The notes under the pieces: model-generated
What the model saw: only the letters and a program-made list of their open reading frames with translations
Told to the model about the DNA's origin: nothing
Database searches by the model: none
In this document: positions 44,871-53,628 of the stretch, one piece after another
Position numbering within the stretch: the stretch's first letter is position 1
Layout of the letters: each line of letters begins with the position of its first letter
Made by a program: the position numbers and the translations under genes
Assembly (NCBI GenBank): GCA_903847975.1
Contig: CAINFC010000036.1
Location: 1 to 64,000, forward strand
Source of the DNA: an uncultured Acidobacteriota bacterium
GTDB lineage: Bacteria > Acidobacteriota > UBA6911 > CAINFC01
Length of the DNA: 64,000 bases
Direction of reading: 5' to 3'

Positions 44871-46853
44871 ATGAAACCGCGATGCACGCATCACCACCAC
44901 CGGCCCTGTTCTCCCTTCCCGCCAGGACCCTGGCCATTTTGCCGGATGCTGCCCCTGCTTCTCCTGGGAAGCCTTTCCCTCCATGCCGTCGGCATCGACT
45001 GCGAGAGTCCTTCCGGCCTCGTACGGGCTCGCGTGGAAACCGACCGGGAGGGGCGGCTCGTCTGGTCGCTGATGCACGGGGCCAGGCGGGTGATGGAAGC
45101 GTCGCCGCTGGGCCTTACCGTAGACGGAACGGATCTGGGTCGCGGAACGACCCCGGGTGTCCCCCGGGCCGAGACTGTGAATGAGAGCTTCTTCTGGCGC
45201 GGAGGAAAATCCGAAGCCTTCAACCGCTGCCGTGTCTTCCCTATTCCCATGGACCACAAGAGCGGCCTGCGGTGGACCCTGGAGGCGCGGGTCTTCGATG
45301 ACGGCTTCGCCTGGCGTTACCGTGTGCCGGGCCACGGCGTTCGAACCGTTTCCGGAGAGGCCTCGAGCTGGACCGCTCCCGAAGGGGCCTGGGCCTGGTA
45401 CCAGACCGACACGCGAAATTATGAAGGGGTCTACCAGCGGAGACTCATTCCCGAAATTCCGCTGCAGGTCAAGGCAAAGGACCGGGAGATACCGGTGCAC
45501 CTCGGCCCTCCGGTAACCCTGGAACTCCCGGGAGGAGGATACGCCCTGATTACCGAGGCCAATCTGCGCCGCTACAGCGGCATGACTTTGCGTCCGACCG
45601 GCACGGCCCGGCTGCAGGCGGCTTTTGAGGATGATCCCAGCGGCTTTCCTGTGGAGGGGGAAATCATAACTCCCTGGCGGGTGACGGTTACCGTTCCGGA
45701 CCTGGATGCCCTGATCCAAAGCGATGTTGTAGCGGCCCTGGCGGATCCGCCCGACCCCGGACTGTTTCCCCTGGGAGGGCGGGAGGCATGGATTCGCCCC
45801 GGGCGCGCCTTGATCACCTGGTGCGTGTTTGGCAACGACGGGGCCCAATGGCATTTGCAGAAGTGGTTTGTGGATCAGGCCGCCGCCCTGCATTGCGAAT
45901 TCCTGCTGCTGGACGGAGGCTGGCGATCGGCTCGCTGGGGATTTCTGGCTGACGGCGCCGATCCATGGGCACGCCTGAAGGAGCTGTGCGGGTATGCCCG
46001 AACCAGGGGGGTGGGCATATTGGTCTGGCATGCCTATCCGGAAGGGCGCAACGACGGGCCGGGCCTGACCCGAAAAGAGGCGCGGGATGAGTTCTTCCTG
46101 CGGTGCCGGGAGGCCGGAGTGCAGGGGGTTAAGATCGACTTCTTCGATTCCGAAAGCAGGGAGGTGGTGGAAGCCTGGGAGGATTTATCCCGGCGGGCGG
46201 CTGAAAATCAAATGACCATCAACTTCCACGGCGCCAACAAGCCGACGGGGGAGAGCCGCACCTGGCCGAACCAGATCACCCGGGAGGGAATTCGCGAACA
46301 GGAGTATGTACTCTGGGGAGAGCTGCCCCTCCCGCATTATGCCGCTCTGCCCTTCACCCGGCTGGTGGCCGGCCCCGGCGATTTTCTGCCCGGATATGTG
46401 CGCGCCAGGTACCTGCGCAATACCTCCGCGGTGTTCCAGATGGGCACGGCGATAACGGCCACCTCGCCCTTCCTTTGCTGGCCGGACCATCCGGAAGATT
46501 ACCGGGGAAGTGTGTTTCTGGGGCTGGTGCAGGCCATGCCGACCGTATGGGACGAAACCCGCGTCCTGCAAGGAACGGAAATCGGCAAGCGTATTGCCGT
46601 GGCGCGGCGCTCCGGACGGGAATGGTTCACGGCGGCCATCCATTGCGAGGATCAGCCTCGCCCCTGGTCCCTGGACCTTTCCTTTTTACCTGCAGACTAC
46701 GTAGGCACGACTTACCTGGACCAGCCGGGGGCAGCCGGTAAGGTGGCGGTCGAGGTCGGCAAAGCACTCCCCCCGGGAGCCAAAATCGAATTGAATCTGG
46801 CGCCCGGTGCAGGTTTTATCGGCTGGTGGAAGCCGGCGGTCCGTCCGCGCTGA
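44871..46853 (+). CDS. Secreted GH97-family alpha-glycosidase
   Basis: About 660 residues. The ATG at 44871 begins an unusual signal with HHHH and the hydrophobic core MLPLLLLGSLSLHAVG. An N-terminal beta-sandwich (about residues 40-290) is followed by a TIM barrel with ALITWCVFGNDGAQWH, FLLLDGGWRSARWG, GVKIDFFDSESREVVEAW and TINFHGANKPTGESRTWPN, then REGIREQEYVLWGELPLPHY. This order matches GH97 alpha-glucosidase/alpha-galactosidase enzymes, which need calcium. A C-terminal beta domain follows (YLDQPGAAGKVAVEVG). The mechanism (retaining or inverting) cannot be read from this. The start is uncertain: the frame is open to 44679, without a better RBS. Confidence 0.86.
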   Translation: MKPRCTHHHHRPCSPFPPGPWPFCRMLPLLLLGSLSLHAVGIDCESPSGLVRARVETDREGRLVWSLMHGARRVMEASPLGLTVDGTDLGRGTTPGVPRAETVNESFFWRGGKSEAFNRCRVFPIPMDHKSGLRWTLEARVFDDGFAWRYRVPGHGVRTVSGEASSWTAPEGAWAWYQTDTRNYEGVYQRRLIPEIPLQVKAKDREIPVHLGPPVTLELPGGGYALITEANLRRYSGMTLRPTGTARLQAAFEDDPSGFPVEGEIITPWRVTVTVPDLDALIQSDVVAALADPPDPGLFPLGGREAWIRPGRALITWCVFGNDGAQWHLQKWFVDQAAALHCEFLLLDGGWRSARWGFLADGADPWARLKELCGYARTRGVGILVWHAYPEGRNDGPGLTRKEARDEFFLRCREAGVQGVKIDFFDSESREVVEAWEDLSRRAAENQMTINFHGANKPTGESRTWPNQITREGIREQEYVLWGELPLPHYAALPFTRLVAGPGDFLPGYVRARYLRNTSAVFQMGTAITATSPFLCWPDHPEDYRGSVFLGLVQAMPTVWDETRVLQGTEIGKRIAVARRSGREWFTAAIHCEDQPRPWSLDLSFLPADYVGTTYLDQPGAAGKVAVEVGKALPPGAKIELNLAPGAGFIGWWKPAVRPR

Positions 46854-46883
46854 CCCGGCGGGATCGTTTTATCCGGAAACACT

Positions 46884-48248
46884 TTATTTTCCGGAAACGG
46901 CAATCAGAAAATGCTGTGTCCGGAAAAACAGCGTCCCCTCGGAAATTGCCGGCGTGGCCATACAGACGTCCTTCATGGAGTTGGTGCCGAGCAGCTGATA
47001 CTCCGGGCCTGCCTTGACTACGAAAACGCTGCCGTCTTCGGCCGTAAAATACAATTTCCCGTCGGCGGCCACACCGGAGGCCGAAAAGGCGGTCATCTTT
47101 CCCAGGGTCTGGCTGTATACTTTCTCCCCGCTTCGGGCCCGGTAGCAGGTCAGAGCTCCGTTTACCTGCAGGTTGTAGAGCCAATCGCCGTAGATCAGAG
47201 GGGTCTGCATATAGGAGCCGCCCCGTCCCACGCTCCAGGCGACGTAATCGCTGGAAGACTGGTTTTCCGGCAGGGAGATATCGCCGGCGGCATCGGGCTT
47301 AATGGCGTAAATCGGCGACAGGCGTCCATGGGCACTGTTGATGAAAATGAGGCCGTCGGCGAAGACCGGGGTGGGGATGGGAATATCTCCGCCGCCGGAC
47401 ATGTTCCATAGTTCCCGCCCGGTCCGGAAGTCGTACCCGCCGATATGCTTATAGCCGTTGACGAGGACCTGGGTCCGCTCCTTTCCCGCCAGAACGGTCG
47501 GGGTGCTCCAGGTCGGCACATCCTTTCGCGGGGTGCGCCAGCGCTCCTGGCCGGTGCTCACATCCAGGGCGGCCAGGAAGGAATTTTTCTGCACATCGCA
47601 TTGCAGAAGAACGGTGCCCTCATGAATGATCGGCGAGGAGGCAAAGCCCCACTGGGCGGAGGGGTCGGTGAAGAAGCCGGAATCGAGAATCCCGAAATCT
47701 TTTTTCCAGAGCAGCCGACCTTCCAGATCATAGCAGTAGAGCCCCTCCGAGCCGAAAAAGGCCACCAGGTGCCGGCCGTCGGTAGCCGGAGTGGAATTGG
47801 CGTGTGTGGATTTTGGGTGCCGCTTGACTTTCGGGACGCCCTGGTAGGCCAGGCGTTCCCACCGTATTTTCCCCGTCCGCTTGTCCAGGCAGTACACTTT
47901 GTATTGCTGGACGATGTCTTCGGCGACCGGTTCCACGTCGCCATACAGCCCGACTTTCAATTCCGGATTTCCTTTTGTCGGGATGGCCGTGGTCACGAAC
48001 AGTCGATCTCCCCAGACAATCGGGCTGGAATGGGACAGCCCGGGTAGCGGGGTTTTCCAGGCAATATTTCTGGGGGCATCCACGTCCCAGGACACCGGGG
48101 CAGGGAAACCATCCGCCACCCCGTTTGCCGAAGGGCCGCGAAAGCCGGGCCAGTTGGACGGGCTGTCCTTTCCGGCCGACCGGACGGCCCAGGGCAGAAT
48201 CAAGCTGAAACAAAACACCCACACACAGGTCAGCGGGAATCGTCTCAT
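46884..48248 (-). CDS. Exported PQQ-type beta-propeller protein
   Basis: 454 residues with a signal peptide (VWVFCFSLILPWAVRSAG) and RBS aaggaga. Blade motifs of the PQQ-like/WD propeller type repeat: WPGFRGPSANGVADGFPAPV at the start, VYCLDKRTGKIRWERLAY, YCYDLEGRLLWKKDFG, AALDVSTGQERWRTP, YDFRTGRELWNMSGG and VVKAGPEYQLLG. Such proteins in planctomycete/acidobacterial-type genomes are exported and bind partners or cofactors; only some are PQQ dehydrogenases. No heme motif or catalytic signature is seen, so a scaffold or BamB-like role is more likely. It converges with the GH97 gene and diverges from the SLH protein. Confidence 0.8.
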   Translation of the reverse strand: MRRFPLTCVWVFCFSLILPWAVRSAGKDSPSNWPGFRGPSANGVADGFPAPVSWDVDAPRNIAWKTPLPGLSHSSPIVWGDRLFVTTAIPTKGNPELKVGLYGDVEPVAEDIVQQYKVYCLDKRTGKIRWERLAYQGVPKVKRHPKSTHANSTPATDGRHLVAFFGSEGLYCYDLEGRLLWKKDFGILDSGFFTDPSAQWGFASSPIIHEGTVLLQCDVQKNSFLAALDVSTGQERWRTPRKDVPTWSTPTVLAGKERTQVLVNGYKHIGGYDFRTGRELWNMSGGGDIPIPTPVFADGLIFINSAHGRLSPIYAIKPDAAGDISLPENQSSSDYVAWSVGRGGSYMQTPLIYGDWLYNLQVNGALTCYRARSGEKVYSQTLGKMTAFSASGVAADGKLYFTAEDGSVFVVKAGPEYQLLGTNSMKDVCMATPAISEGTLFFRTQHFLIAVSGK

Positions 48249-48573
48249 AATTTCTCCTTATCCCGTAAAAAACCTGCCCCCGGAAGGGAAGGCACCATGA
48301 TGGCCGGCAACTAATAAAATGATCTCCCCGACCGTTATGCCGCACTCCCTAAAGTTGTACTCCAAAAGCGCTTCCCGTGGTATGGTTTTCGCGCTATTCA
48401 TCGGCACGCTCTTCCGCTCCCGCCCGCTCGCTCCTTTTCGATTTTCAGGACAAAAGTGGCTTCATCAAGCCCCCCCCCGTTATCGGCTTGATTTCTCCGG
48501 CCCGGAGACGTATCATTGCGAATCGGTCAGAAATTTCGGAAAAGCATTTTCCGATCCATGGTGGAGCTATCCA
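48249..48573. other. Intergenic region between divergent propeller and SLH-protein genes
   Basis: About 325 bases. The plus frame is open from 48319, but it lacks a signal sequence and RBS before 48574, so it is treated as non-coding. No hairpin or repeat stands out. Confidence 0.35.
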
Positions 48574-51500
48574 ATGATGAAGCCTTACAATTTCCTGATG
48601 GCAATTCCCGTTTTTTTTCTGATCTTCCTGGGCGTCCTGGTTCCGGGGCGAAAAGACGCATGGCTCCATGCGGAATCCGTGCCGTGTGCGGCCACCGCAT
48701 CCGGTTCCATTTTCAGCAGCCGCGGAGCATCCGGAATTCTGACTCTATCCGGCGACTGCACCGGCCCATGGCAGGTATCGTCGGATGTCCATTGGATCTC
48801 CTTCCCCGCCAGCTCTTTGTCCGGAGGCATCGCATCGGGTTCCAAGGCCTATGGAAGCGGGAATGGAACGGTCGCCTTCCAAATTGCAGGCAACTTCAGC
48901 GGAGCGGCCCGCAGCGGGCATATCCTTTTCGAGAAGGCGGGTGGGAGCGTTTTTCTCCCACTGATCAAGTCCGGCTCATCCTCTCAAAGCGTTTTCTCTG
49001 CGCCGGCTGGCGGCTCGGTTGCCCCGGCGAGCATCCCCGCCGAAAAATCGGCCTTTCTTTACAACTCGGTCCCTGTGAACCAAAACGCTACCCTGTCGTG
49101 CGGGTCCTGTTCGATCCGTTTCGGCGATGTCCCCGAGGATGGAACCCAGGCAGCCGTTTTTGCCATCGCCTGTGCGGGAATCATTCCCGGTTGCAGCAGC
49201 GGTAATTTTTGCGGGGCCACTGCAATCACCCATGCGCAAATGGCTCAATATCTGGTCCGGGCGAAGGAAGGAGAACCGCCCGCCGACTACTGCGCCGCCG
49301 GATCTCCCTTCGGCGATTTGCCCGCCGGCGACGGATATTGCAAATATGCCAGGCGATTGAAGGAACTGAATATCACTCCGGGCTGCACGAATGGCAATTT
49401 CTGCCCGAACGCCGATTTTACCCGGGAGCAGCTGGCCGCTTACCTGGTGAGGGCGGTTTACGGGGAACCGCCGACCGATTACTGCAGCAGCGGTGCGCCT
49501 TTTGGCGATGTGGCGGCCGGCAGCACTTTTTGTCCTTATATCAAAAAGCTCAAAGAATTGGGAGGGGCGCCGGGCTGCGGCGGCAGCAATTACTGTCCTG
49601 CGGGAAAGGTTACCAAATCGGAAGCCGCCTCGTTCCTGTATTTGTCTTTCCTGAAAGGCCAGTGCGAAGGGACCGTCGCCCTGATCGGAAGCTCCGGCGG
49701 GAAAGTGTCCGTCGACGGAGCGACGGTTACCGTCCCCGCGGGCGCTTTCACTTCGACTATGGCGGTGGTGCTTTCCAGGATACGGAACCTCCCGGGTGCT
49801 CAGGCAAAATCTCTCCATCCGGTTGAACTCCTGGCTGCATCGGAGGAGCTGTCCGCCGGCTATCTCCTGAGCGGGCTGCAAAAGAATTTTTTAAAGGACA
49901 TTCTGGTGGAGATCCCCATCCCCGGCATACCTTCCCTGGAGGCAGACGAGAAACTCTTTGTTCGATTGGGCATCCGCGAAGGCGGGCGATTGAAGAGTAC
50001 CGAAAAGCCGGTCCACCTGGTTACCAGCCTGGAAGGAACGATTTCCGGTAATCTCCTGAAGGCTCTGATTAAGGCCTACCCGGTTCCGTCCATCACCCGG
50101 GCAAGACCGCAGATCGGAGAGGATGAATCGGAAGCAGCCATGGATTTTGCGGCTGTCAGAGAGAGAACGATGGAGACCAGCCATTTTGTCGGGTACGGAA
50201 CGATGTCGGGCAGTGACATGAGCGCCAGCCTGAACCAGATGGAACAGTACTATGCCGCCTTGGCGGCAGACGGGTTTAACTGGACGATCAACAACTGCCG
50301 GATGCACAACGGGGTCTACACTAAAATACCGGTCTATTTCCAGGATAGCGGTGCCGGCGACGAAGGACAGTATGTGCGGGGATCGATTACCGGCTGGGAC
50401 CCGTGTGCGCAGAATTCCGCCTGGAGAAGCGATCGAATCCGGATTAACACCAACAGCAGCAACACGCCGCTCCGGGTTCGCATGACCATGGCGCATGAGT
50501 TATTTCACATGATCCAGGTGGTCTATGCGGCAGGGGCGGATGACTGGATCGGCGACGCCTCCTCCAACGCACTGGAAACCGTTCTGACCCCCACGACCTG
50601 TCCCGATCTGGTGCGGGCCTATCCGTGCTTCATGCTCAAAGGCGTTTTCAATGCGGATCAGACCGCCTGCCTGGCGGATCCCTGGTACAACATCGGCCGG
50701 GTTTCGCCGGGTGTTCGCCACGGTTATGGTTCGGCTCCTCTTCTCGAATATTTCGTGAAGAGGAGCGCTGCCTCCTTCCACACCATATGGAATTCCCTGC
50801 GCACCGGCAGCAACACCTATACCGCCGTGAAAAATGCGGCAGAGCCCTTTTGGAGCTGCACAAATTGCATGGGAACCATCTGGGAAGAGTTCATCGTCAA
50901 GTATTTTTTTAACGATCCCATCTTTTCCTGCCGGGACACGCCAGACGGATTGATCAGCACGCTGGCGTCCAGTGCCGGAATGGCAGTAAGCAATTTCAAG
51001 ACAAAAGCCGGCGATGAAAATGCCTTCCCGATTTCCCAGTCCATTCCTGCCTACCCGCTTTCGGCTTATCCTTATGAAATAGTCCTCAATCCGTTTTCCA
51101 GCTCGCGGAAACCTCTTCCGGTACCCATTCACGCCATCGGCCTGCTGCCCAGCCAGAAGGTCTTCATAAACAGAATCTCCGGTGCGACCCTCACGCCGCT
51201 TCCGACCCTTACCAGTACAGCCAGCGTTACCCTCATTCCTGACTTTAACGCTCTGAGCCCAGCCTATCTTACGTTTCTTTTCGTGGATTCGAGCACTCCG
51301 GGAGCCGCCGCACGGATGAGCACGGCAGCCACGAATACGGTGACTCTGGCCATCGGCGGTCCGTGGATAGAAAGTGTGTCAACGGTTGCCGGCTGCAATA
51401 CCCTGGTTCTCACGGGTTTCTTCCCGAAGGGATCCCTGCAGGTTTTTCTGGACAGCGTCGCTGCAACCGTAGTCAGCCGGTACGAATCGTCCGAACTCTC

Positions 51501-52059
51501 CGTTGCCGTACCGCAAGGCGTCTCCGGCAGCGTCAATCTCTCCGTCTACGTCAACGGCCTGAAGAGCAATGTGATGCCGTTTGCGCTGACGGGAACCGCC
51601 TGTCCCGCCCGTGCGGACATTGACCTGGCTACCTCCGCCTGGAATAGTATGGGGGTGGGGCCATTTGTAAAGTATATGTATGTGGCCACCTGGAACAACA
51701 CCAGCGGGCTCACCGTTGTCCGTGTAGAAGACCGCCCCTGCACTCCTCCCGGTTCCTGGGCGGCCCCTTATTCGAGCACGATTTATATTCATAACGTCGT
51801 CGGAACGGTGTACTGGCGTACGACCGTCACCGGCCATTCCGGCTCGGTGACCGGCCCGGAGGAAAAGGCTGCCGAAATCCCCATGAACGGTACCTGGGAC
51901 ACAATCGAAATGTGGGACCATCCGCCGCCGAAAGCGCCCGGGCCCACCCGCCCGGTGGCATCCGACCCGGGAATGCCGGCCCGGAATGATTTTTCTGGGC
52001 TTGAGGCCTTCCTATCCCTTTCCCACCGCCCATTCTATCGGAGCGGCAACCGCCGGTAG
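48574..52059 (+). CDS. Surface protein with BACON-like, S-layer-homology and HEXXH metallopeptidase-like regions
   Basis: 1161 residues. The ATG at 48574 (ggag before it) opens a signal peptide (NFLMAIPVFFLIFLGVLVPG). Residues about 35-130 are a BACON-like domain ending in SVFLPLIKSG. Residues about 170-370 hold three S-layer-homology-like modules with extra Cys (FGDVPEDGTQAAVFAIACAG, LKELNITPGCTNGNFCPN, LKELGGAPGCGGSNYCPAG). A ZU5-like strand set follows (VSVDGATVTVPAGAF). Then comes a peptidase-like region with H641-E-L-F-H (MTMAHELFHMIQVVYAAGAD), an HEXXH zinc motif; E664 or a nearby residue could be the third ligand but is not clear. The last third is Ig/TIG-like (IESVSTVAGCNTLVLTGFFP). 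The SLH modules would hold it to the wall or outer surface. The enzyme is probable, not proven. Confidence 0.8.
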   Translation: MMKPYNFLMAIPVFFLIFLGVLVPGRKDAWLHAESVPCAATASGSIFSSRGASGILTLSGDCTGPWQVSSDVHWISFPASSLSGGIASGSKAYGSGNGTVAFQIAGNFSGAARSGHILFEKAGGSVFLPLIKSGSSSQSVFSAPAGGSVAPASIPAEKSAFLYNSVPVNQNATLSCGSCSIRFGDVPEDGTQAAVFAIACAGIIPGCSSGNFCGATAITHAQMAQYLVRAKEGEPPADYCAAGSPFGDLPAGDGYCKYARRLKELNITPGCTNGNFCPNADFTREQLAAYLVRAVYGEPPTDYCSSGAPFGDVAAGSTFCPYIKKLKELGGAPGCGGSNYCPAGKVTKSEAASFLYLSFLKGQCEGTVALIGSSGGKVSVDGATVTVPAGAFTSTMAVVLSRIRNLPGAQAKSLHPVELLAASEELSAGYLLSGLQKNFLKDILVEIPIPGIPSLEADEKLFVRLGIREGGRLKSTEKPVHLVTSLEGTISGNLLKALIKAYPVPSITRARPQIGEDESEAAMDFAAVRERTMETSHFVGYGTMSGSDMSASLNQMEQYYAALAADGFNWTINNCRMHNGVYTKIPVYFQDSGAGDEGQYVRGSITGWDPCAQNSAWRSDRIRINTNSSNTPLRVRMTMAHELFHMIQVVYAAGADDWIGDASSNALETVLTPTTCPDLVRAYPCFMLKGVFNADQTACLADPWYNIGRVSPGVRHGYGSAPLLEYFVKRSAASFHTIWNSLRTGSNTYTAVKNAAEPFWSCTNCMGTIWEEFIVKYFFNDPIFSCRDTPDGLISTLASSAGMAVSNFKTKAGDENAFPISQSIPAYPLSAYPYEIVLNPFSSSRKPLPVPIHAIGLLPSQKVFINRISGATLTPLPTLTSTASVTLIPDFNALSPAYLTFLFVDSSTPGAAARMSTAATNTVTLAIGGPWIESVSTVAGCNTLVLTGFFPKGSLQVFLDSVAATVVSRYESSELSVAVPQGVSGSVNLSVYVNGLKSNVMPFALTGTACPARADIDLATSAWNSMGVGPFVKYMYVATWNNTSGLTVVRVEDRPCTPPGSWAAPYSSTIYIHNVVGTVYWRTTVTGHSGSVTGPEEKAAEIPMNGTWDTIEMWDHPPPKAPGPTRPVASDPGMPARNDFSGLEAFLSLSHRPFYRSGNRR

Positions 52060-52142
52060 AGGGTAAACCCGGCGGATACGGTGTGGTAACTCCATGCGCG
52101 CCGGTTGATTGCCCCCGAAAAGTCCGGAAAAATCCGGAAAGA

Positions 52143-52170
52143 GAGACGGCCGAAGCCGTCTCCCTTTTTT
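52143..52170 (+). terminator. Rho-independent terminator after the SLH protein gene
   Basis: A perfect 8-bp stem (gagacggc 52143-52150, gccgtctc 52155-52162) with a cgaa tetraloop, followed by cc and six T. It lies 84 bases after the stop of the plus-strand gene and before the minus-strand Cys-rich gene. Confidence 0.85.
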
Positions 52171-52200
52171 ACCCTTCCGGCAAAGAGAGCCGAATTGGGA

Positions 52201-52521
52201 CTATTTGGGCGAGCAGGCCTTGGAGGAATCGCATTTTCCCTTCCGGCATGCCTTGCCATCCTTGCAACCACAATGGTCCTTACCGGCACAGTCGCCGGAT
52301 GGGCACCCTTCGCATGGGCAGGACCCGCCTTCCTGGCAGCTCCCCGCTGCCGGGCAGCAGTCGGAAGAGCAGGCACAAGGTTCGGAGGCACAACAAGCGG
52401 CTTTCCCCTCCTTACCGGATGCCTGGGAACAGCAGCTGTCGGAGGCCTGCAGGGCATATCCGCCGATCAACAGAAAAAGAGCAAGCGCCAATAAGGCAAA
52501 ACGTAAAACGGACTTCTTCAT
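52201..52521 (-). CDS. Small secreted Cys-rich protein (metal-binding type)
   Basis: 106 residues: a signal peptide (LRFALLALALFLLIGGYALQ), then about 80 mature residues with 18 cysteines in CC, CxC and CxxC patterns (SCCSQASGK, EPCACSSDCCPAAGSC, CPCEGCPSGDC, HCGCKDGKAC), mixed with Gly, Lys and acidic residues. The composition suggests metal binding, metallothionein-like, or a disulfide-rich surface protein. RBS ggag lies before the ATG (52521). A shorter relative is encoded just upstream (52579-52932). Function is inferred from composition only. The acidic and Lys-rich ends may help binding to charged surfaces. Confidence 0.78.
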   Translation of the reverse strand: MKKSVLRFALLALALFLLIGGYALQASDSCCSQASGKEGKAACCASEPCACSSDCCPAAGSCQEGGSCPCEGCPSGDCAGKDHCGCKDGKACRKGKCDSSKACSPK

Positions 52522-52578
52522 TTAAAAAATCTCCATAATAAATTGTAATTTGTGTCAGTGAAGGCGAATTACAAAATA

Positions 52579-52932
52579 TTATGTTTCCGGAGGGTGAAAG
52601 ATGTCCTGTTCTGCGAGGAAAGAATAAACGGAGTATGGTTTTTGACCGGTGTAACCGGTACAGGAAAGACGAGGTATGGAAAAGATTTTTGCCTGGGCGA
52701 TGGAAAAAGTTCGTGCCCATCCGTTACACGGACAAGTTCCGCCTTCCTGCGGACACTCGGCCGGTCCCGTCGAATCGGCAGGACAACAGGAGCAGGGCAG
52801 ATCCCGGTTATCGCTTCCGGTTCCCGGCAACCACATGAGTCCGCCAAGTATGAGCAGTACCAAGGTCAGGCCGGGAAACCACCTTATTCCCCGACCTGGC
52901 GCGTGAACTGTATTTTCTCTGGATTGGGTCAC
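52579..52932 (-). CDS. Relative of the Cys-rich secreted protein, possibly degenerate
   Basis: From a GTG at 52932 the frame reads IRWFPGLTLVLLILGGLMWL, a membrane/signal stretch, then LPCSCCPADSTGPAECPQ with QEGGTCPCNGWARTF. The CPxEGGxCPC phrase matches the QEGGSCPCEG of the neighbouring protein, so the two genes share origin. After this phrase the text (IPRLSCTGYTGQKPYSVYSF) loses the Cys pattern, which suggests a frameshift or decay. The start is uncertain and there is no clear RBS. The DNA just upstream is the hairpin repeat at 53017-53324. Confidence 0.42.
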   Translation of the reverse strand: MTQSRENTVHAPGRGIRWFPGLTLVLLILGGLMWLPGTGSDNRDLPCSCCPADSTGPAECPQEGGTCPCNGWARTFSIAQAKIFSIPRLSCTGYTGQKPYSVYSFLAEQDIFHPPET

Positions 52933-53016
52933 GGGAAGATTGTAGGATAGAGCGGAATCGGATGTCAATGACTTCCCGCCCGCTTTTCTCTTCGCAGAGC
53001 GGGAAACGGAGCCCCG

Positions 53017-53324
53017 ATCATTCCTGATCATCTCGCAAAAAGTCCCGCATCTTCGGATTTCCGTTGGAAAAGCCCTGCAAGGGCTTCGAACCACAGCCCG
53101 GGGTTGGCGCGCTTCGCGCCTACCCCGGGTAGGAATGTTCGTAGGAGGCAACCCTGAAAGGGTTGCGCTAAATGCAGCCATGGCAGGTGTTAGCGCAGCC
53201 CTTACAGGGCTGGGTTTTAAACAGATCCGCCTACCCGGGGTAGCGCCTATGCGGCGCAACCCCGGGCTGTGATCCGGAACCCCTCACGGGGTTCCAGACT
53301 TTTTGCCGGGCCATCATTCCTGAT
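53017..53324. repeat. Dispersed hairpin-rich repeat (same family as 22009-22600), copy at 53 kb
   Basis: Carries the same string of palindromes (agccctg-caa-gggct, cccggggt..cgcgcc..accccggg, aaccct-gaa-agggtt, cccggggtagcgcc...aaccccggg, ggaacccc-tcac-ggggttcc). The ends hold gcaaaaagt and actttttgc as inverted termini. The 12-base sequence atcattcctgat occurs on both sides (53017-53028 and 53313-53324). The region 53325-53628 beyond it has no gene: it holds another junction-like piece (cactttttgcgagattattattcctgat, about 53459-53485) and the hairpins before ttrA's end. Confidence 0.85.
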
Positions 53325-53566
53325 ATTCTCACAAAAAAGAAAACACCCGAACACAAACTTACAAACGAAAACCGTTTCGAGTCGGCCTTCAGGCTGCGTG
53401 CTGCAAGCAGGTTTCCGCTCGTGCCAGGCAAGCTAAAGCTTGTACTCCCATGAACAAACACTTTTTGCGAGATTATTATTCCTGATGGACGTGCGGATGC
53501 ACGTAGTCGGACTTTATTAGGCCGTCGGTCGAGAATCCGAGCCGCCGGACGCGGATTCTTTCGTGA

Positions 53567-53622
53567 CCTTTCAGGCCGGGTGGGAGAAGATCGGGAGACA
53601 ACTCCCACCCGGCGGTGAAAGG
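53567..53622 (-). terminator. Long hairpin just after the ttrA stop
   Basis: Arms of about 20 bases (cctttca..ccgggtgggag and its complement ctcccacccgg..tgaaagg) around a 14-base loop, placed 6 bases beyond the TAA of ttrA on the minus strand. There is no T-run, so it may protect or process the transcript end rather than act as a classic intrinsic terminator. Confidence 0.6.
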
Positions 53623-53628
53623 ATCCGG

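Noticed and set aside
44610-46031. 473-codon minus ORF opposite the GH97 gene
   Set aside because: Antisense shadow without motifs.
46871-46900. Palindrome tccggaaa/tttccgga between convergent genes as a bidirectional terminator
   Set aside because: It overlaps the last codons of the propeller gene and has no clear T-run on either side; too weak to list as a feature.
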